Shown here piece after piece: positions 45,702 through 56,441 of a DNA stretch of 60,000 nucleotides. Both the position numbers and the translations under genes were made by a program. Source of the stretch: Takakia lepidozioides (taxonomy: Eukaryota; Streptophyta; Takakiopsida; Takakiales; Takakiaceae); the NCBI GenBank assembly GCA_030704615.1, contig CM060731.1:55476221-55536220 (forward strand), given 5' to 3'. Within the stretch, counting starts at the first letter, position 1. Each line of letters starts with the position of its first letter. The notes beneath the pieces were generated by a model. That model was not told the origin of the DNA. It did no database searches and worked only from the letters and a program-made list of their open reading frames with translations.

Positions 45702-46427
45702 TGTGTCGCGGCCCTTTGCCTTGAGGGCAGGGGGTCGGGACACATGAGGGGCTGCCCCTGTGGTGGGGGCAGTGCAGCGATAGGTATGGGGGGGCTGAGG
45801 CACCCTTGAGTGCCCAAGGCACTCAGGGAAGCGGAGGCGCTCACTAGGTGGAGCCCCGCACACCGGGTTGCGGTGGGGGTGGCTCCACAAGGGGTGGTGG
45901 TAGCTTAGTGGGACTTAGTGGGGGTGGCATAGGACTCACCATGGGGCGGAGACCTCGTGATGGGAGTCGTGGGGAGTCTTGGGACTCATCACGGTCCATA
46001 GGGGCCGTGGTGAGCGGGCCAAGAGTCACCGCGACTCGCCACTGGGAATCGAGGGTCTTCGTGGTGATTCACCATAAAATGGCATGGCTGGTTGTGAAAC
46101 CCCAGTGGACAGCTATAGAAGTATATATAGGGAGTAGTAACCCCGAGAACGGTGCAAGCCGTTGGTGACCAAAAACTAGTGAGTAAGCGAGCGAGCCGGA
46201 AAGCGACCAAAGAGTGGGGAGCTGTTCCGGACTGCCATCTACCAAAGGGAATTCTCCTAGTCCCAAATAGGTGGAGGGTCGAGAGGGTAGTGAAGGGGGA
46301 CCGTTATGTCCCGGTGAGCAGCCGAAGCTCCAAGTCGGCCCGGGCGGCCGGGTTGGGAGTCAGGCGCGCGCATCAAAGCGAGTAACTATGACTTGAAGGG
46401 GAGCTTACCGAAGTGAGGTGCGCGACA
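45702..46427 (+). mobile_element. 3' LTR of gypsy element 2
   Basis: TGTGTCGCGGCCC...GCGCGACA, paired with 39474-40197. It is preceded by a short purine-rich stretch (GGTAGGGGTG). The region 44801-45701 is the element's 3' untranslated part. Confidence 0.95.
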
Positions 46428-46432
46428 GTACG

Positions 46433-46863
46433 TGCCATTTGATTCCGCAACCTCCGTCGTTACCTAGCACGACAATGGTCTCGTCAACCTGTCCAGGAAC
46501 ATCCTTCCTTTCTTCTTCCAAGTAAACTGTGCCCAGTTTGAGGTTGAATTTAGAACAAAGGTAAGTTTCAGTCACTCTGCAAAGTCCTCCCTCGTTTGGG
46601 ATCCAAGCTCTCCCAAGTTGCGGAGGACAGCAAACTATAGCGTAGGAATTCGGAGCCATCGAACACCGCATCAAGTTGGCAAGTGCGAGGTTCTGTATAG
46701 CGACAGACAAAGGCTCACAGGCACCATGCGGAGTCCATCGACGATTGGAAGTCGCACATTGAAGTGGAAAGTATAGTTTCAAGCTACATGCATGAAGGTG
46801 GGAGGTGTGATTCCATAGCCAGTAAGTTAGACAATGATGGCCGAATCTGCGACAAAATAACAT
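46433..46863 (-). pseudogene. MULE-like transposase copy 2: N-terminal segment displaced by gypsy insertion
   Basis: The minus-strand frame includes NLKLGTVYLEEERKDVPGQV, which resembles copy 1's QLQNGSIFLEKEVYDLKGKL. It continues across the 6.95-kb gypsy insertion into 39468 and below. It is divergent from the ParB-methyltransferase gene 2 and faces the palindrome array. Confidence 0.6.
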
Positions 46864-47039
46864 CTCCTGACAGTTTCTTCTGAGGGTGGATCCAACAGTA
46901 TTCTCGGTACGGACAGGAGCGTTCGCACTGACAAGTGCCAGGACTGTTAGTTAAAACGGTCAGACAACCTAGTTGTGCTCATCAAGATTGGCCGCAATTC
47001 TATTGTTTCGGAACAATGCAACCCATTCAGGTTCAGCAT

Positions 47040-48600
47040 GCAGAAATGAGGTTTCAGATTTCCGTCCGGAGTGATTCTTTCGATTGCTGCTGGACGAAAA
47101 TACGGAGCCGCATTTCCGTATTGCGTCTTGGTCATGCACCAGAGCGCCGAAAATGCGGCACCGAGTTTCCGTCCGGGGGAAACCTTTACACTCTCCAGAA
47201 TGGAAATGCGGTAACGCATTTCCATCCAGCAAGCACGGTATATTAAGGTGGAACGGAAATGCGGTACCGCATTTCTGTTCTGATTGAGAATCATGAACAA
47301 AGGGAACAGAAATGCGGCACCGCATTTCCGTCCGAGTCGCACTTTCCGACATTCCAGAACGGAAATGCGGCGCCGCATTTCCGCCCGGGTGAGACCTTCA
47401 TACTCTCCAGAACGGAAATGCGGTAACGCATTTCCATCCAGCAAGCACGGTATGTGAAGGTGGAACGGAAATGCGGTACCGCATTTCCGTTCTGATTGAG
47501 AATTATGAACAACGGGAACAGAAATGCGGCACCGCATTTCCGTCCGAGTCGCACTTTCCGACATTCCAGAACGGAAATGCGGCGCCGCATTTCCGTTTTG
47601 TATCTGATGCATGGAGCCGAGTGCAATTCCGATCGCTTGAGACAGCGCAATTCCGACCGCTTCAGACATTCATACTATCCAGAACGGAAATGAGGTACCG
47701 CATTTCCGTTCTGACTGTAAATCGTGAACCATCGGAACTGAAATGCGGCAGCGCATTTCCATCCGAGTCGCACCTCCCTCACAAGCTAGAACGGAAATGC
47801 GGCACCGCATTTCCGTTCTTATGAAAAATCGTGAAACATCGGAACTGAAATGCGGTACAACATTTCCGTCGGAGTCGCACCTTCCGACATTCCAAAACGG
47901 AAATACGGCGCCGCATTTCCTTTTTGTATGTGAGGCATAGAGCTTTGGAACGAAAATGCGGCACCGCATTTCCGCCAGGGTCAGACCTTAATACTCTACA
48001 GAACGGTAATGCGGTACCGCATTTCCGTTCTGACTGAAAATCGTCAACAGCAGGAACAGAAATGCGTCGCAACTTCCGAAATTCTAGAACGGAAATGCGA
48101 CGCCGCATTTCCATCCATGTGAGACCTTCAAACTTTCCAGACCGGAAATGCGGCACCGCATTCCCGTTCAGCTGAGACCTCTATACTTTCCCGAACGGAA
48201 ATGTGGCACGGCATTTCCGTTCATCAATTAAGGTATGTGAAGGGGGAACGGAAATGCGGTACCGCATTTCCGTTCAGATTGAAAATCAATAACCACGGGA
48301 ACTGAAATGTTGTGCCGCATTTCCGTCCGGATCGCACGTTTCGACATTCTAGAACGGAAATGCGGCGCCGCATTTCCGTTTTGTATCTCATACATGGAGC
48401 TGTTGGACGGAAATGCGACACCGTATTTCCGTTCAACAACTAAGGTATGTGAAGGTGGAACGGAAATGCGGTGCCGCATTTTCTTCCAACAAGCACGGAT
48501 GTGTAGCTTTGTGATGGTACTTAACGGAAATGCGGCGCCGCATTCGCATTTTCACTCCAACTCCAAATTTGAACGCGTGGAGCAACGGAATTGCGGCACA
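47040..48600. repeat. GGAAATGCGG palindrome array 2 upstream of ParB-methyltransferase gene 2
   Basis: Roughly 28 copies of GGAAATGCGG - 2 nt - CCGCATTTCC at about 53-bp spacing, with the same recurring spacer types as array 1, used in a repeating order (e.g. GGTGAGACCTTCATACTC, then AAGCACGGTATGTGAAGG, then CTGATTGAGAATTATGAAC, then GAGTCGCACTTTCCGAC). It lies between the divergent transposase start and the ParB-methyltransferase start. Confidence 0.9.
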
Positions 48601-48879
48601 TGTCTGCACTCTATCTGACTGAAGTGGCATGAGGCGGCGCGGCCTGACCGTTGGATAATGATGTTTGTTTTTCGGACGGCAGGCGTATCGTGAACGATTC
48701 GAATTTCGTAATGACGCAAAGTCCACGAGGAGACACTTTCTTCCAACCCTTTCGAACCCAAGTGCTGCATCACCGCCGTTTCATCTGCTTTTGTTGTGTC
48801 TCCTCAGTCACCCCTCTCGCGCCCTTTCCATCTACACTCTTCGCCACTTTTCCCTGTCTCTTTTCTTCTTATGTTCGAA

Positions 48880-51800
48880 CCTGAGAGGGAGGGAGTGGGT
48901 GCACCAGAGAAGAGACATCGTCGCAAGCTCCAAAAATTGTACCCACTGGCACACTCGCAACGACGAATTCGAGGCAATCCTGAAGGGTGATCCCGACTTC
49001 GGCCATATGTCGGGTAAAATGTTCTTTGTGTGGGACGGGAATCACCGACTTCTCGCCTGGTGGGAGTACATCAAGCATAACCATGCCAAGCACATTGGCT
49101 GGCATTACATGGTGGAGTGTGTCATCCTCAAGGTGAAGGCGGCAGATTCCTCCCTGCTCAAGAATGCCATGGCGGACCTCAACTCGTAAGATACTCATAC
49201 CCTCCCAACCATGTTCGAAATGCGGTGCCGCATTTCGGTTTCCAATCTGTTTTGTTTCCGTGCTTCCGTGGACTGAACTGGAGAGTATGCCTTGCAGGGT
49301 CACTGAAAATGCGTACGTGCATACCCACATGGCACATATGCTGTACAGGGTGAGGAAAACTGGTCTCACTGATCCGCACATGTTTGCGGAAATGCTGGAG
49401 CCCGAGCTCATTCAGAAAGCCGTGGCAAAAACTAACCGGACATGGTATCGTCTCACTATGGATGGAATGGTGGAGGTGATATATGAAGTAAGTCGTCCTC
49501 CCATTCCCCTCTGCTCATCCTTCCCCAATTTCCGGTAATCTTTCCACATGAATCGAATGTAACGCTTCTGCATGTTTTGTTGGCAGTCAAACATCAAGCT
49601 GGATTTGGCCCATGCCAAACGCTTCTTCATGAAAAGTGAGGGGCGGGTCAAAACGTTGCAGTCATTGACTGAGCACTTTAAGGAAGCCGGGGTCAAGTCC
49701 AGAACGAAATACAAGTCAAAGCTTGTGAAGCTGGTGGCCATTGCAGATCCGGCACTTGGAAAGGACTTCATCCCCGAGATTGCAAAACACTATTCTCATG
49801 CCATGGAGTCGACCATGCAGTTGGAGAAACTGCATCACCTCTCAACGGCATGTGTTGAAGCGAAAGAGAAGGTGATGTTTCAATTCACTGAAGTTCCTTC
49901 CTAGCAATAGCCACTCTTCTTCCTGCTCTTGACATTGGATCGGAAATGGCAGACACGGTGGCTATCGATTTGGAATGCATCGGAGAGTATAAGGACAATG
50001 TGGTCTTTTCCACTCGAAGTTTCCGACCCTGCAGTGGATGTGTGGCTCAACCGCATGACTTGGTGGTTCCAGGTAATTCAAGGTACTTCCCCAGAGTTGC
50101 TTTTCTGAAATGAATTCCCTGAACTGCTACGTGACAATGCATGTGGGAATCGCACGTAATGACGAATGCGAAGGAGCAAGTCGTAATGCATACAAATTCA
50201 TTCAGCTTGTACGTCAAATGGGATGGAACACAGATATTGGAAGACTACGTGACATGTTTCAGATGTGCTTACAAGGACAACCTCTTCGCCAGGGAGCTAC
50301 GACAACAAAAGGAGCGGGAGTTTACGAGGGAGAGCGTAAAGCTGCAATGCGAATGTTTACAGGTGAAGCCCAGCTGTCCTTGTACGCAAAGCCTGGTAAT
50401 GAGGTTTGTCTGGGAAATGCGGCACCGCATTCGCATTTTATGTTTTCGGTTGCACTCTGCGAGTACGTTGGTCTCAACTTTTGCTCACGCATGCTGACTG
50501 CCCTGCAGATATATGAAATACCTGCTTCTTCATACAGGGGCCCTGACTCAAGAGCCCCCGTTCTTCAGGCTTGGACCGTGGCGGGCCCAAGCTGGTCTAC
50601 ACCCCAGCTGCAGAAACATGGCATGCCGCGCATCTGGTTGGATGCCCGTGGTACCTGGACATGTCTGGCGGAATTGTTGACGAGTCTGAGAAAGATCTGC
50701 ACGCAAAAGCAGAAGAGAAGAGAAAGGAAAGACGTGTCCCTGCTCGGCTAGAGTCGGCAAAGGAAGCTGCTCTGCTCTGGAACAATCCAGAAAGGCAGCT
50801 GAGATGGCACAGAAAACGGTGGATGCAGCTGTGCAGGCTCAACAGAAGGGGTCGAAGAAGCGGACTCGCCAGCAAGGAGCAGCAGTTGTGACACCCAAGA
50901 AAATGAAGAAGCAGAAACAGATAGTGCAGGTAGAGGGTGAGGAAGAGGACTCCGATGGAGACTTTGCAACCAGCCCCCCCCCGAGACGCAGCCCCTGTGC
51001 CCACCATTGTCACGAGAGGACGAGAACTGGCTCGGCAAAGAAGGCACTCTTCAACCCCCCGGGGGGGCACCCTTTCGAGCCGGTGGAAATGAAGAGGCCG
51101 AAAGTGGATCCCGATACAGTAGTCCAGTGTGTGAATGAGAGTTTCTTGGCGGCTTTGGATGGACGGGCAGCCAAGTTGGCATACATGAAGACCATGGAGG
51201 TCTGAAGGGCAGAGCACTGAAGAAGGCGGCTGCCGAAGAGCCTTCCGACACCCCCGGGTTTCTGAAGATGGTCTCGTTCTTTGAGAGGGTGTGTGCAGAC
51301 AAGGATTGCAGGACGGGCGGAAATGCCACCGATTGGTCTTGCGATATGATCATCTTGGATATTCCGGACGGAGAGCCTGTGGAAGGACTGCAAGCTTTGC
51401 CATCTTGGAACAGGTACTCCGAGGACTTTTGGAAGAAAGGATTCGGGCTCACCCACATGGTGTTGGACGACAGAGGTTGTGTGGTTGTCCTGGCGAGCAG
51501 AGGCAAAAACACGCAGATAAGAATTGCGAAGTGGACCCGCAAGAGCGCCGTCCCAATTCTGAAGAAGAAGTGGACGTGCATCAACACATTGGGCCTTCGG
51601 TCGGAAGGGAAGAAGGTAATTACGATCTGGCACTCGTCCTTTCATTTTCTTAGGAGTTTTGAAATGCGGTGCCGCATTCGATTTCTAATCGTTCCCCATG
51701 TGTATGCAGACGAAGCAGTTCGATGCATACTGCTTTGTGAAGGAGAACAACACCTTTGCTTTCCGGAAGGAGGGATTGTTGGTTGACCCGAATTGCGACC

Positions 51801-52180
51801 CCATCGATTACGACGTCCTGTTCAACAACGTTCCCACGGAACTTCTCCCTCATAGCCTCACTTCAACTGAACCCCTGCGGTATTCACGCACTCAGAGCCC
51901 TGCCTTCATTCAGACAATTATGGAGACATGCACTGACGTGGAGGGCACAGTGCTCGACCTCATCTGTGGGACAGGTATGCAGAATCTTGTTGTATGCTTT
52001 TCTGCAAACTCTCGTTATGCTTTCATTCGCAACATCTGAAGGGCCATGTCATAATGTGTGGATGGCATTGTAACAGGTGCCTCAATGTGGGCTGGGCGGT
52101 TTTCCGACCGGCACCTCTTTGCCTACGAGGAGGACACAGGCGTCTGGGGATCCCATCTGGAAGGGCTGCAACGAATGTGA
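48880..52180 (+). CDS. ParB-like / DNA methyltransferase-like fusion gene 2 (multi-exon)
   Basis: Proposed exons: to 49185; 49298-49487; 49587-49871; 49953-50072; about 50140-50362; 50509 to about 51614; 51710-51974; 52077-52180. The first carries FFVWDGNHRLLAWWEYIKHN, identical to gene 1 in VWDGNHRLLAW. Later parts align exon by exon: HMLYRVRKTGLTDPHMF, TRWLSIWNASE, VWLNRMTWWFQ, GCPWYLDMSGG, a basic/acidic linker, DMIILDIPDGEPVEG and TVLDLICGTGASMWAG...LFAYEED. The N-terminal strand exon found in gene 1 (IPLCRMISMPVVRPP) is not found upstream. An intron 49872-49952 is absent from gene 1. Frame changes near 50600-50800 and 51200 remain. Introns near 49206, 50408 and 51659 hold GGAAATGCGG-type palindromes. 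Function in DNA binding and methylation is inferred. Confidence 0.65.
51280..52180 (+). other. Methyltransferase-like domain of gene 2
   Basis: DWSCDMIILDIPDGEPVEG (motif-IV position) comes first, then a helical region across the intron at 51615-51709, then TVLDLICGTG at the donor 51975 and ASMWAGRFSDRHLFAYEED from 52077. The phase-1 intron cuts the second Gly codon of the SAM-loop exactly as in gene 1. After the TGA at 52178 another frame reads SSDSSESEEETVDIDAEENP, an acidic tail like gene 1's, so the TGA may be a frameshift artefact. Confidence 0.6.
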
Positions 52181-52499
52181 AGGCTCCCATCGAAGACAAG
52201 ACTCCTCGGATTCGTCGGAGTCGGAGGAAGAGACAGTGGACATTGATGCCGAGGAGAACCCGGAATACGAGTGAGTGCAAACATTGTAAGTTTGCAAAGC
52301 CTTCTGTGTGATTTTTTGTCAAACGCATATCCGGACTGTGGTTCTCATTGGTCTCATTGGTGATTGTTATGTGCAGGATTGGAGGATCCGGGTCGAAACA
52401 TGTAAGGCCTACACTTCCTGCCAGGAAGAATGTCCCATTCTTGCGAGGGCCGACTTCATGACGAGCCCCGGTGAAGGACTACTCCCTTCCTAGTTATGC

Positions 52500-52860
52500 A
52501 GCTAAACTCGCAAATACAGCGATTAGACGATGTGAGAATCCCAGTAAAGTAAGCAATTTTGGAGAGGGCTAGGGAGGACAGAAGGATAAGGAAAGAGTTG
52601 GCAACAGCTGAGGCAGGTAGACGGGTGCGAAAGTTCATATGTGATTCAGCGGATGAGAGCGATGCAGACAGGGAGGACGACGAGCCAACGGAGGTGAGAT
52701 GGTCGGTTCCGCAAGGTGAAGATGGGATTTTTGAAAGCCTGGCCAACAACCAGTCCGCTGGAGATGAGAAAGGCAATGACGGGGTGGAGGCGGAGCAGGA
52801 CAGTCAAGGACAAGACGACAATAATGATGATTTTCAAGATTAATACAATTTTAATGAACT
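52500..52860 (+). other. Possible acidic coding remnant downstream of gene 2
   Basis: The frame at 52559-52843 reads ERAREDRRIRKELATAEAGR, then a strongly acidic ESDADREDDEPTEVRWS and ends DNNDDFQD. It has no recognisable domain but has codon-like bias; it could be a last exon of gene 2 or a small separate gene. Confidence 0.3.
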
Positions 52861-52979
52861 CTCTGTACATTTAAATTCAATTCCAGAGTATATAAAGGGA
52901 ATTCTCCCCGTCCTTCATGTCCCCTCTCCCATGTGCTTCTAAACGACAACATCGTCCAAACCTGGTCCCTCCCAAAATC

Positions 52980-54010
52980 TGAAATGCGGCACCGCATTTC
53001 AATGTCTGAACGGAAATGTGGCAACTGCAAACCTCCTTAAGAAATGCGGCACCGCATTTCCAAAACCGGGGCAAAAACAAATTTCCGTCTCATGGTTTGG
53101 ACATCAGAAACTGTTCGGACAAACGGAAATGCGGTGCCGCATTTCCGTTTCTGACACGGCAGTTTTGCCGATTGCCAGCTCCTTCCATGGATGTAAATCG
53201 AAATGCGGAGGTCAAACATGGAAATGCGGTGCCGCATTTACCTTTTGGAGATGGACATTTTTCCAACTGCAGACCCATCGACGTTCTTGGGCTCCCAATT
53301 CCATGATGCTAGACGGGAATGCGGCACCGCATTCCATTGTCCAATAAGAAATTTCGATGACGTACATGGAAATGCGGCGCCGCATTTTCAAAAGGGACAT
53401 CGTTGTTTGCCCAATTCCAGACCCTTTGATGGAAATGCGGCACCGCATTCCATCGTCCTATAAAAACTTACATTTCCTATAAAACTTTCAATGCCCACAT
53501 GGGAAATGTGCGCCGCATTTCCAAAACAGACATCATTGTTTGTCCAATTCCAGACCCGTGTGGCGTCTTGATGGACGGAAATGCGGCACCGCTTCCATTG
53601 TCCGATTCGATATTTTGATGACAGACATGGAAATGCCGTGCCCATTTCCAAAACTTCCATCGTTGTTTGTCCAATTCCAGACCCTTCGACGGAAATGCGG
53701 CACCGCATTCCATTGTGCTCTCCGGAAATGTTGTTCCGCATTTCATTGTCCGGTGTGAAATTTCGATGACGGACATGGAAATGCGGTGCCGCATTTCAAG
53801 TATGGACATGGACAAGCATTAGCGACTGGACATGCTTGGATAGTTCAAGGTCGAATATGGAAATGCGGCGCCGCATTTCAAATTCGAAGTATGGTAATGC
53901 CATGTCAGGAAATGAAATGTTGTACAGCATTTCCGTTACGACGACAACGGAGGAAAAGGAGCTGCCAGAAATCGCTTCATGGAGAAAATGGAATGCGGTG
54001 CCGAATTTCC
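52980..54010. repeat. GGAAATGCGG palindrome array 3 with different spacers
   Basis: About 16 copies of the AAATGCGG - 2 nt - CCGCATTT core occur here (e.g. 52981, 53041, 53128, 53219, 53369, 53780). The spacers are unlike arrays 1 and 2; recurring ones include GACATCGTTGTTTGCCCAAT and AATTTCGATGACGTACATGG. Some units have only one good arm (e.g. 53590, 53930). Confidence 0.85.
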
Positions 54011-54285
54011 GAGCTTCGGCGGTACATGTTTCCTACAACTCATACATGGATTTTCTTCACCTCAGGACTATGATATCGCTGACTCTGGTATATTCATATG
54101 GACAGACACATTGTAGAAATGAGACCTCAAATTGTAAACAGTGGGCCAATTACGACAGTTCTTGAACACGATGAAACACAAGCACACAGAAGTGAGGTAC
54201 GATGGGTTGTTTTATTGATCGAACATGGTGTCTCACATTTAGCAACTCCAGACAAATCTAAGCCCTTCCTCCTTCTACATGGGTG

Positions 54286-54985
54286 TCACCAAGTCGACGG
54301 AATTTCGATAGCCCTCAAAACAAGCTCATTACTGATGCGACATCTCGAGGTAAACTGCAATGCGGTCGATCTGGTGCCCTTGGTGGAGCTGACGACAATG
54401 TCATGCCCATCAATCATACCACCATCATACATTGACAAGGTCACTATGGGCCTCTGTGCCCGTGCGATTCGTCTTCGCAACTCAGCCGAATGTCTCCATA
54501 CACTGGAAAAGCGGACTGAACTCCACGAATATAGTTTTCCCCGGTGCCGTCCTCCCTGGTCCACTGGCAGCAGTTCCAGCGCCAAAGTGAGGCCGTGCGT
54601 GATCTGTCCGGCATCCCATTCCACCTTGGTATATTCGAGGTCAACAATTTTCAGGACCCAGGACCGCATTGACCCTCGCCCTCACCTCGCTCAAAGCGGT
54701 AATAGCCCCTCCAGATACTCCATTGCGCGCAAAGACTCCCGCTGATTCCAGATGCGTCTGTGAAAGTGAAAGCCAGACAATGATGTCTCCTGATTCTGGT
54801 TTGAACATAGCATAATCGTGGCCATGATAAGGGCAGTCAGCAGGATTTCGGCGGCACGGCATCCCTGAAAAGAGTAGCGCAGTACGCTCAATGATAGCAG
54901 CTCCCGGATGGAGGAGGTAGCAGCACGGTGGCTCGAAGAAATTCAAGCAAACGCTGCAATTCCTCACAAACACTCCAGGGCACAT
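54286..54985 (-). CDS. Unknown protein gene, inverted-pair copy 1
   Basis: Two minus-strand frames, 54641-54985 and 54286-54669, read as one protein: GMPCRRNPADCPYHGHDYAM, then KPESGDIIVWLS, then LTLALELLPVDQGGRHRG, SMYDGGMIDGHDIVV and STALQFTSRC...LVLRAIEIPSTW. A frame change lies near 54650. It is homologous to the plus-strand copy at 55330-55983. I do not recognise the family. Confidence 0.55.
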
Positions 54986-55329
54986 TTAAATTTCCCCCGA
55001 CATGAACCTGCACGGATGAAGATTGGCTCATCCATGAATGTAGCCGTTTCAGTTTCCTTCCTGCCATGCAAACTATGGGCAGTAAGTGCCAGGTGGGCCT
55101 ATAGCCACTCGAGACGACGAAGTCCATCCCCCCTTCGATGTAAATGCGGCGCCGAATTTCCATCCGGGGGATGGACTTCGGTGGCAGATTTCAAACTATA
55201 CCCCCGTGGATGAGAAAGAGGTATCGGTTCATCCACCGCTGGCTTGTTGAACACGTTACACGATGATTGGTGGGTGGGTACTTGTGACCCAGATGGTCCC
55301 ATTATTGGAGCCCGCACTGCTCTTCCGCT

Positions 55330-55983
55330 TCTCATCATTTCGAAAATCTAAGGGCTTCGTTGTTGTCCGCAAGGTCATTGTCATCGGCATCAAAGACGTC
55401 CTCAGGTCCTCCTTTGCAAGGATGCCGTGCTTCCGGAACCGGGACGACTGCCCTTATGGAGGCATCGATTATGCAATGTATTTGGCCACATCGGGAGACA
55501 TCGTTATCTGGTACACACATTACACAGAAGATACTGGTTCGAATGTGGAAACATTGTCCGCTTTTGAGTATCTCCCAAACCAGTATGCCTTCGAGCGGGG
55601 TGACGATCTTGGTCTGAGGAGTCCATGGCTCCTGCGCATCCTTGATTCCGATTTTCCCAGCTACGACGGGCACCCATGCAGAAAATGCGCACTGCTATGC
55701 TGTTGCGGTGGAACTGCTGCCAGTGGACGTGGGTGGACTCCATCGGAGAGACTATACTCCTGAAGGAGTGCGCTCATCTTCTCCATTGTATGGGGACATT
55801 CGCATTGGTGTGGACGTCGAAAACGTGAAGCTTTCCATATTCGATGGTGGTATGATTGAAGGGCAGGACATTGTGGTGAACATCAACAGGGGCGGTACAA
55901 CGGCTGCAATCCAGTTTACTTGGAGGAGCCGGAAGACTCATGAGCTAGTTGTGAGAGCAGTCGAAGTCCCATTGACAACGTGA
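55330..55983 (+). CDS. Unknown protein gene, inverted-pair copy 2
   Basis: Frames 55330 to about 55690 (RMPCFRNRDDCPYGGIDYAM, SGDIVIWYTHY) and 55642-55983 (VAVELLPVDVGGLHRRDYTP, SIFDGGMIEGQDIVVNINRG, AAIQFTWRSRKTHEL, ending VEVPLTT) form one protein with a single shift near 55690. It is head-to-head with copy 1. It lies inside the proposed large transposon next to its right end. Unknown function. Confidence 0.55.
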
Positions 55984-55989
55984 CTTGTA

Positions 55990-56367
55990 TTCAGAAGGCA
56001 CATGGCTAAAGATTTGTTTGCACAATCAGCACAGTAGACGTGCTTCAAATGCAATTCATGTGGATCAATAAAAACCCCATTGTGCCCTCGTTTTGTTCTA
56101 TTCTGTATCCATCGTTCCCAAAATGCATCATTCCTCATTTCGTTTGGGATTGGGAGTGTGGGAGGATTTTGCAAGTGGCTGGTAGGCTGAAATGGGCCCC
56201 CATTGTACAGATCAGTACCACCCTACCATTCGCGAAACATTGCCTTTCAATATGTAATTCTAAAAAACATTGCCGAACCTCCTTCATCGGGAGGTCCTTC
56301 TCCCCCTATGACCGTGACCCCTAAACCCTATTCCCGCGGACACTCATTTCCGGAAAATAGTCCTGCT
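55990..56367. other. Region between unknown gene copy 2 and right terminus
   Basis: No gene is recognised. AT- and GC-mixed unique sequence. Confidence 0.4.
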
Positions 56368-56441
56368 CATGTTTTTTTTGACACTTACGACTCTGCTCAT
56401 GGCTCATGGCTCATGGCTCATGAAATAGCAGCCCCCAAAGA
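56368..56441. repeat. Right CATGAGC-rich terminus of the large DNA transposon
   Basis: CTGCTCATG, then after a T-run CTGCTCATGGCTCATGGCTC, ending GCTCATGAAAT followed by AGCAGCCCCC. Read inward on the minus strand this is GGGGGCTGCT then ATTTCATGAGC, matching the left end at 34797 over ATTTCATGAGC, and the solitary end at 6860-6905 over the whole length. Confidence 0.55.

Larger units (their letters stand above)
39474..46427 (+). mobile_element. Complete Ty3/gypsy chromodomain retrotransposon 2
   Basis: A 6.95-kb element with two LTRs, primer-binding site, gag, pol and chromodomain. It is flanked by GTACG at 39469-39473 and 46428-46432 (5-bp target duplication). It is inserted within the MULE-like transposase in the opposite orientation. 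The LTRs differ by only a few indels and substitutions by eye, so the insertion is young, yet several frame breaks in pol suggest this copy cannot move without help. Confidence 0.95.

Noticed and set aside
47040-48600. CRISPR array
   Set aside because: Spacing is regular, but the spacers recur, the repeat is a full palindrome, there are no cas genes and the setting is eukaryotic.
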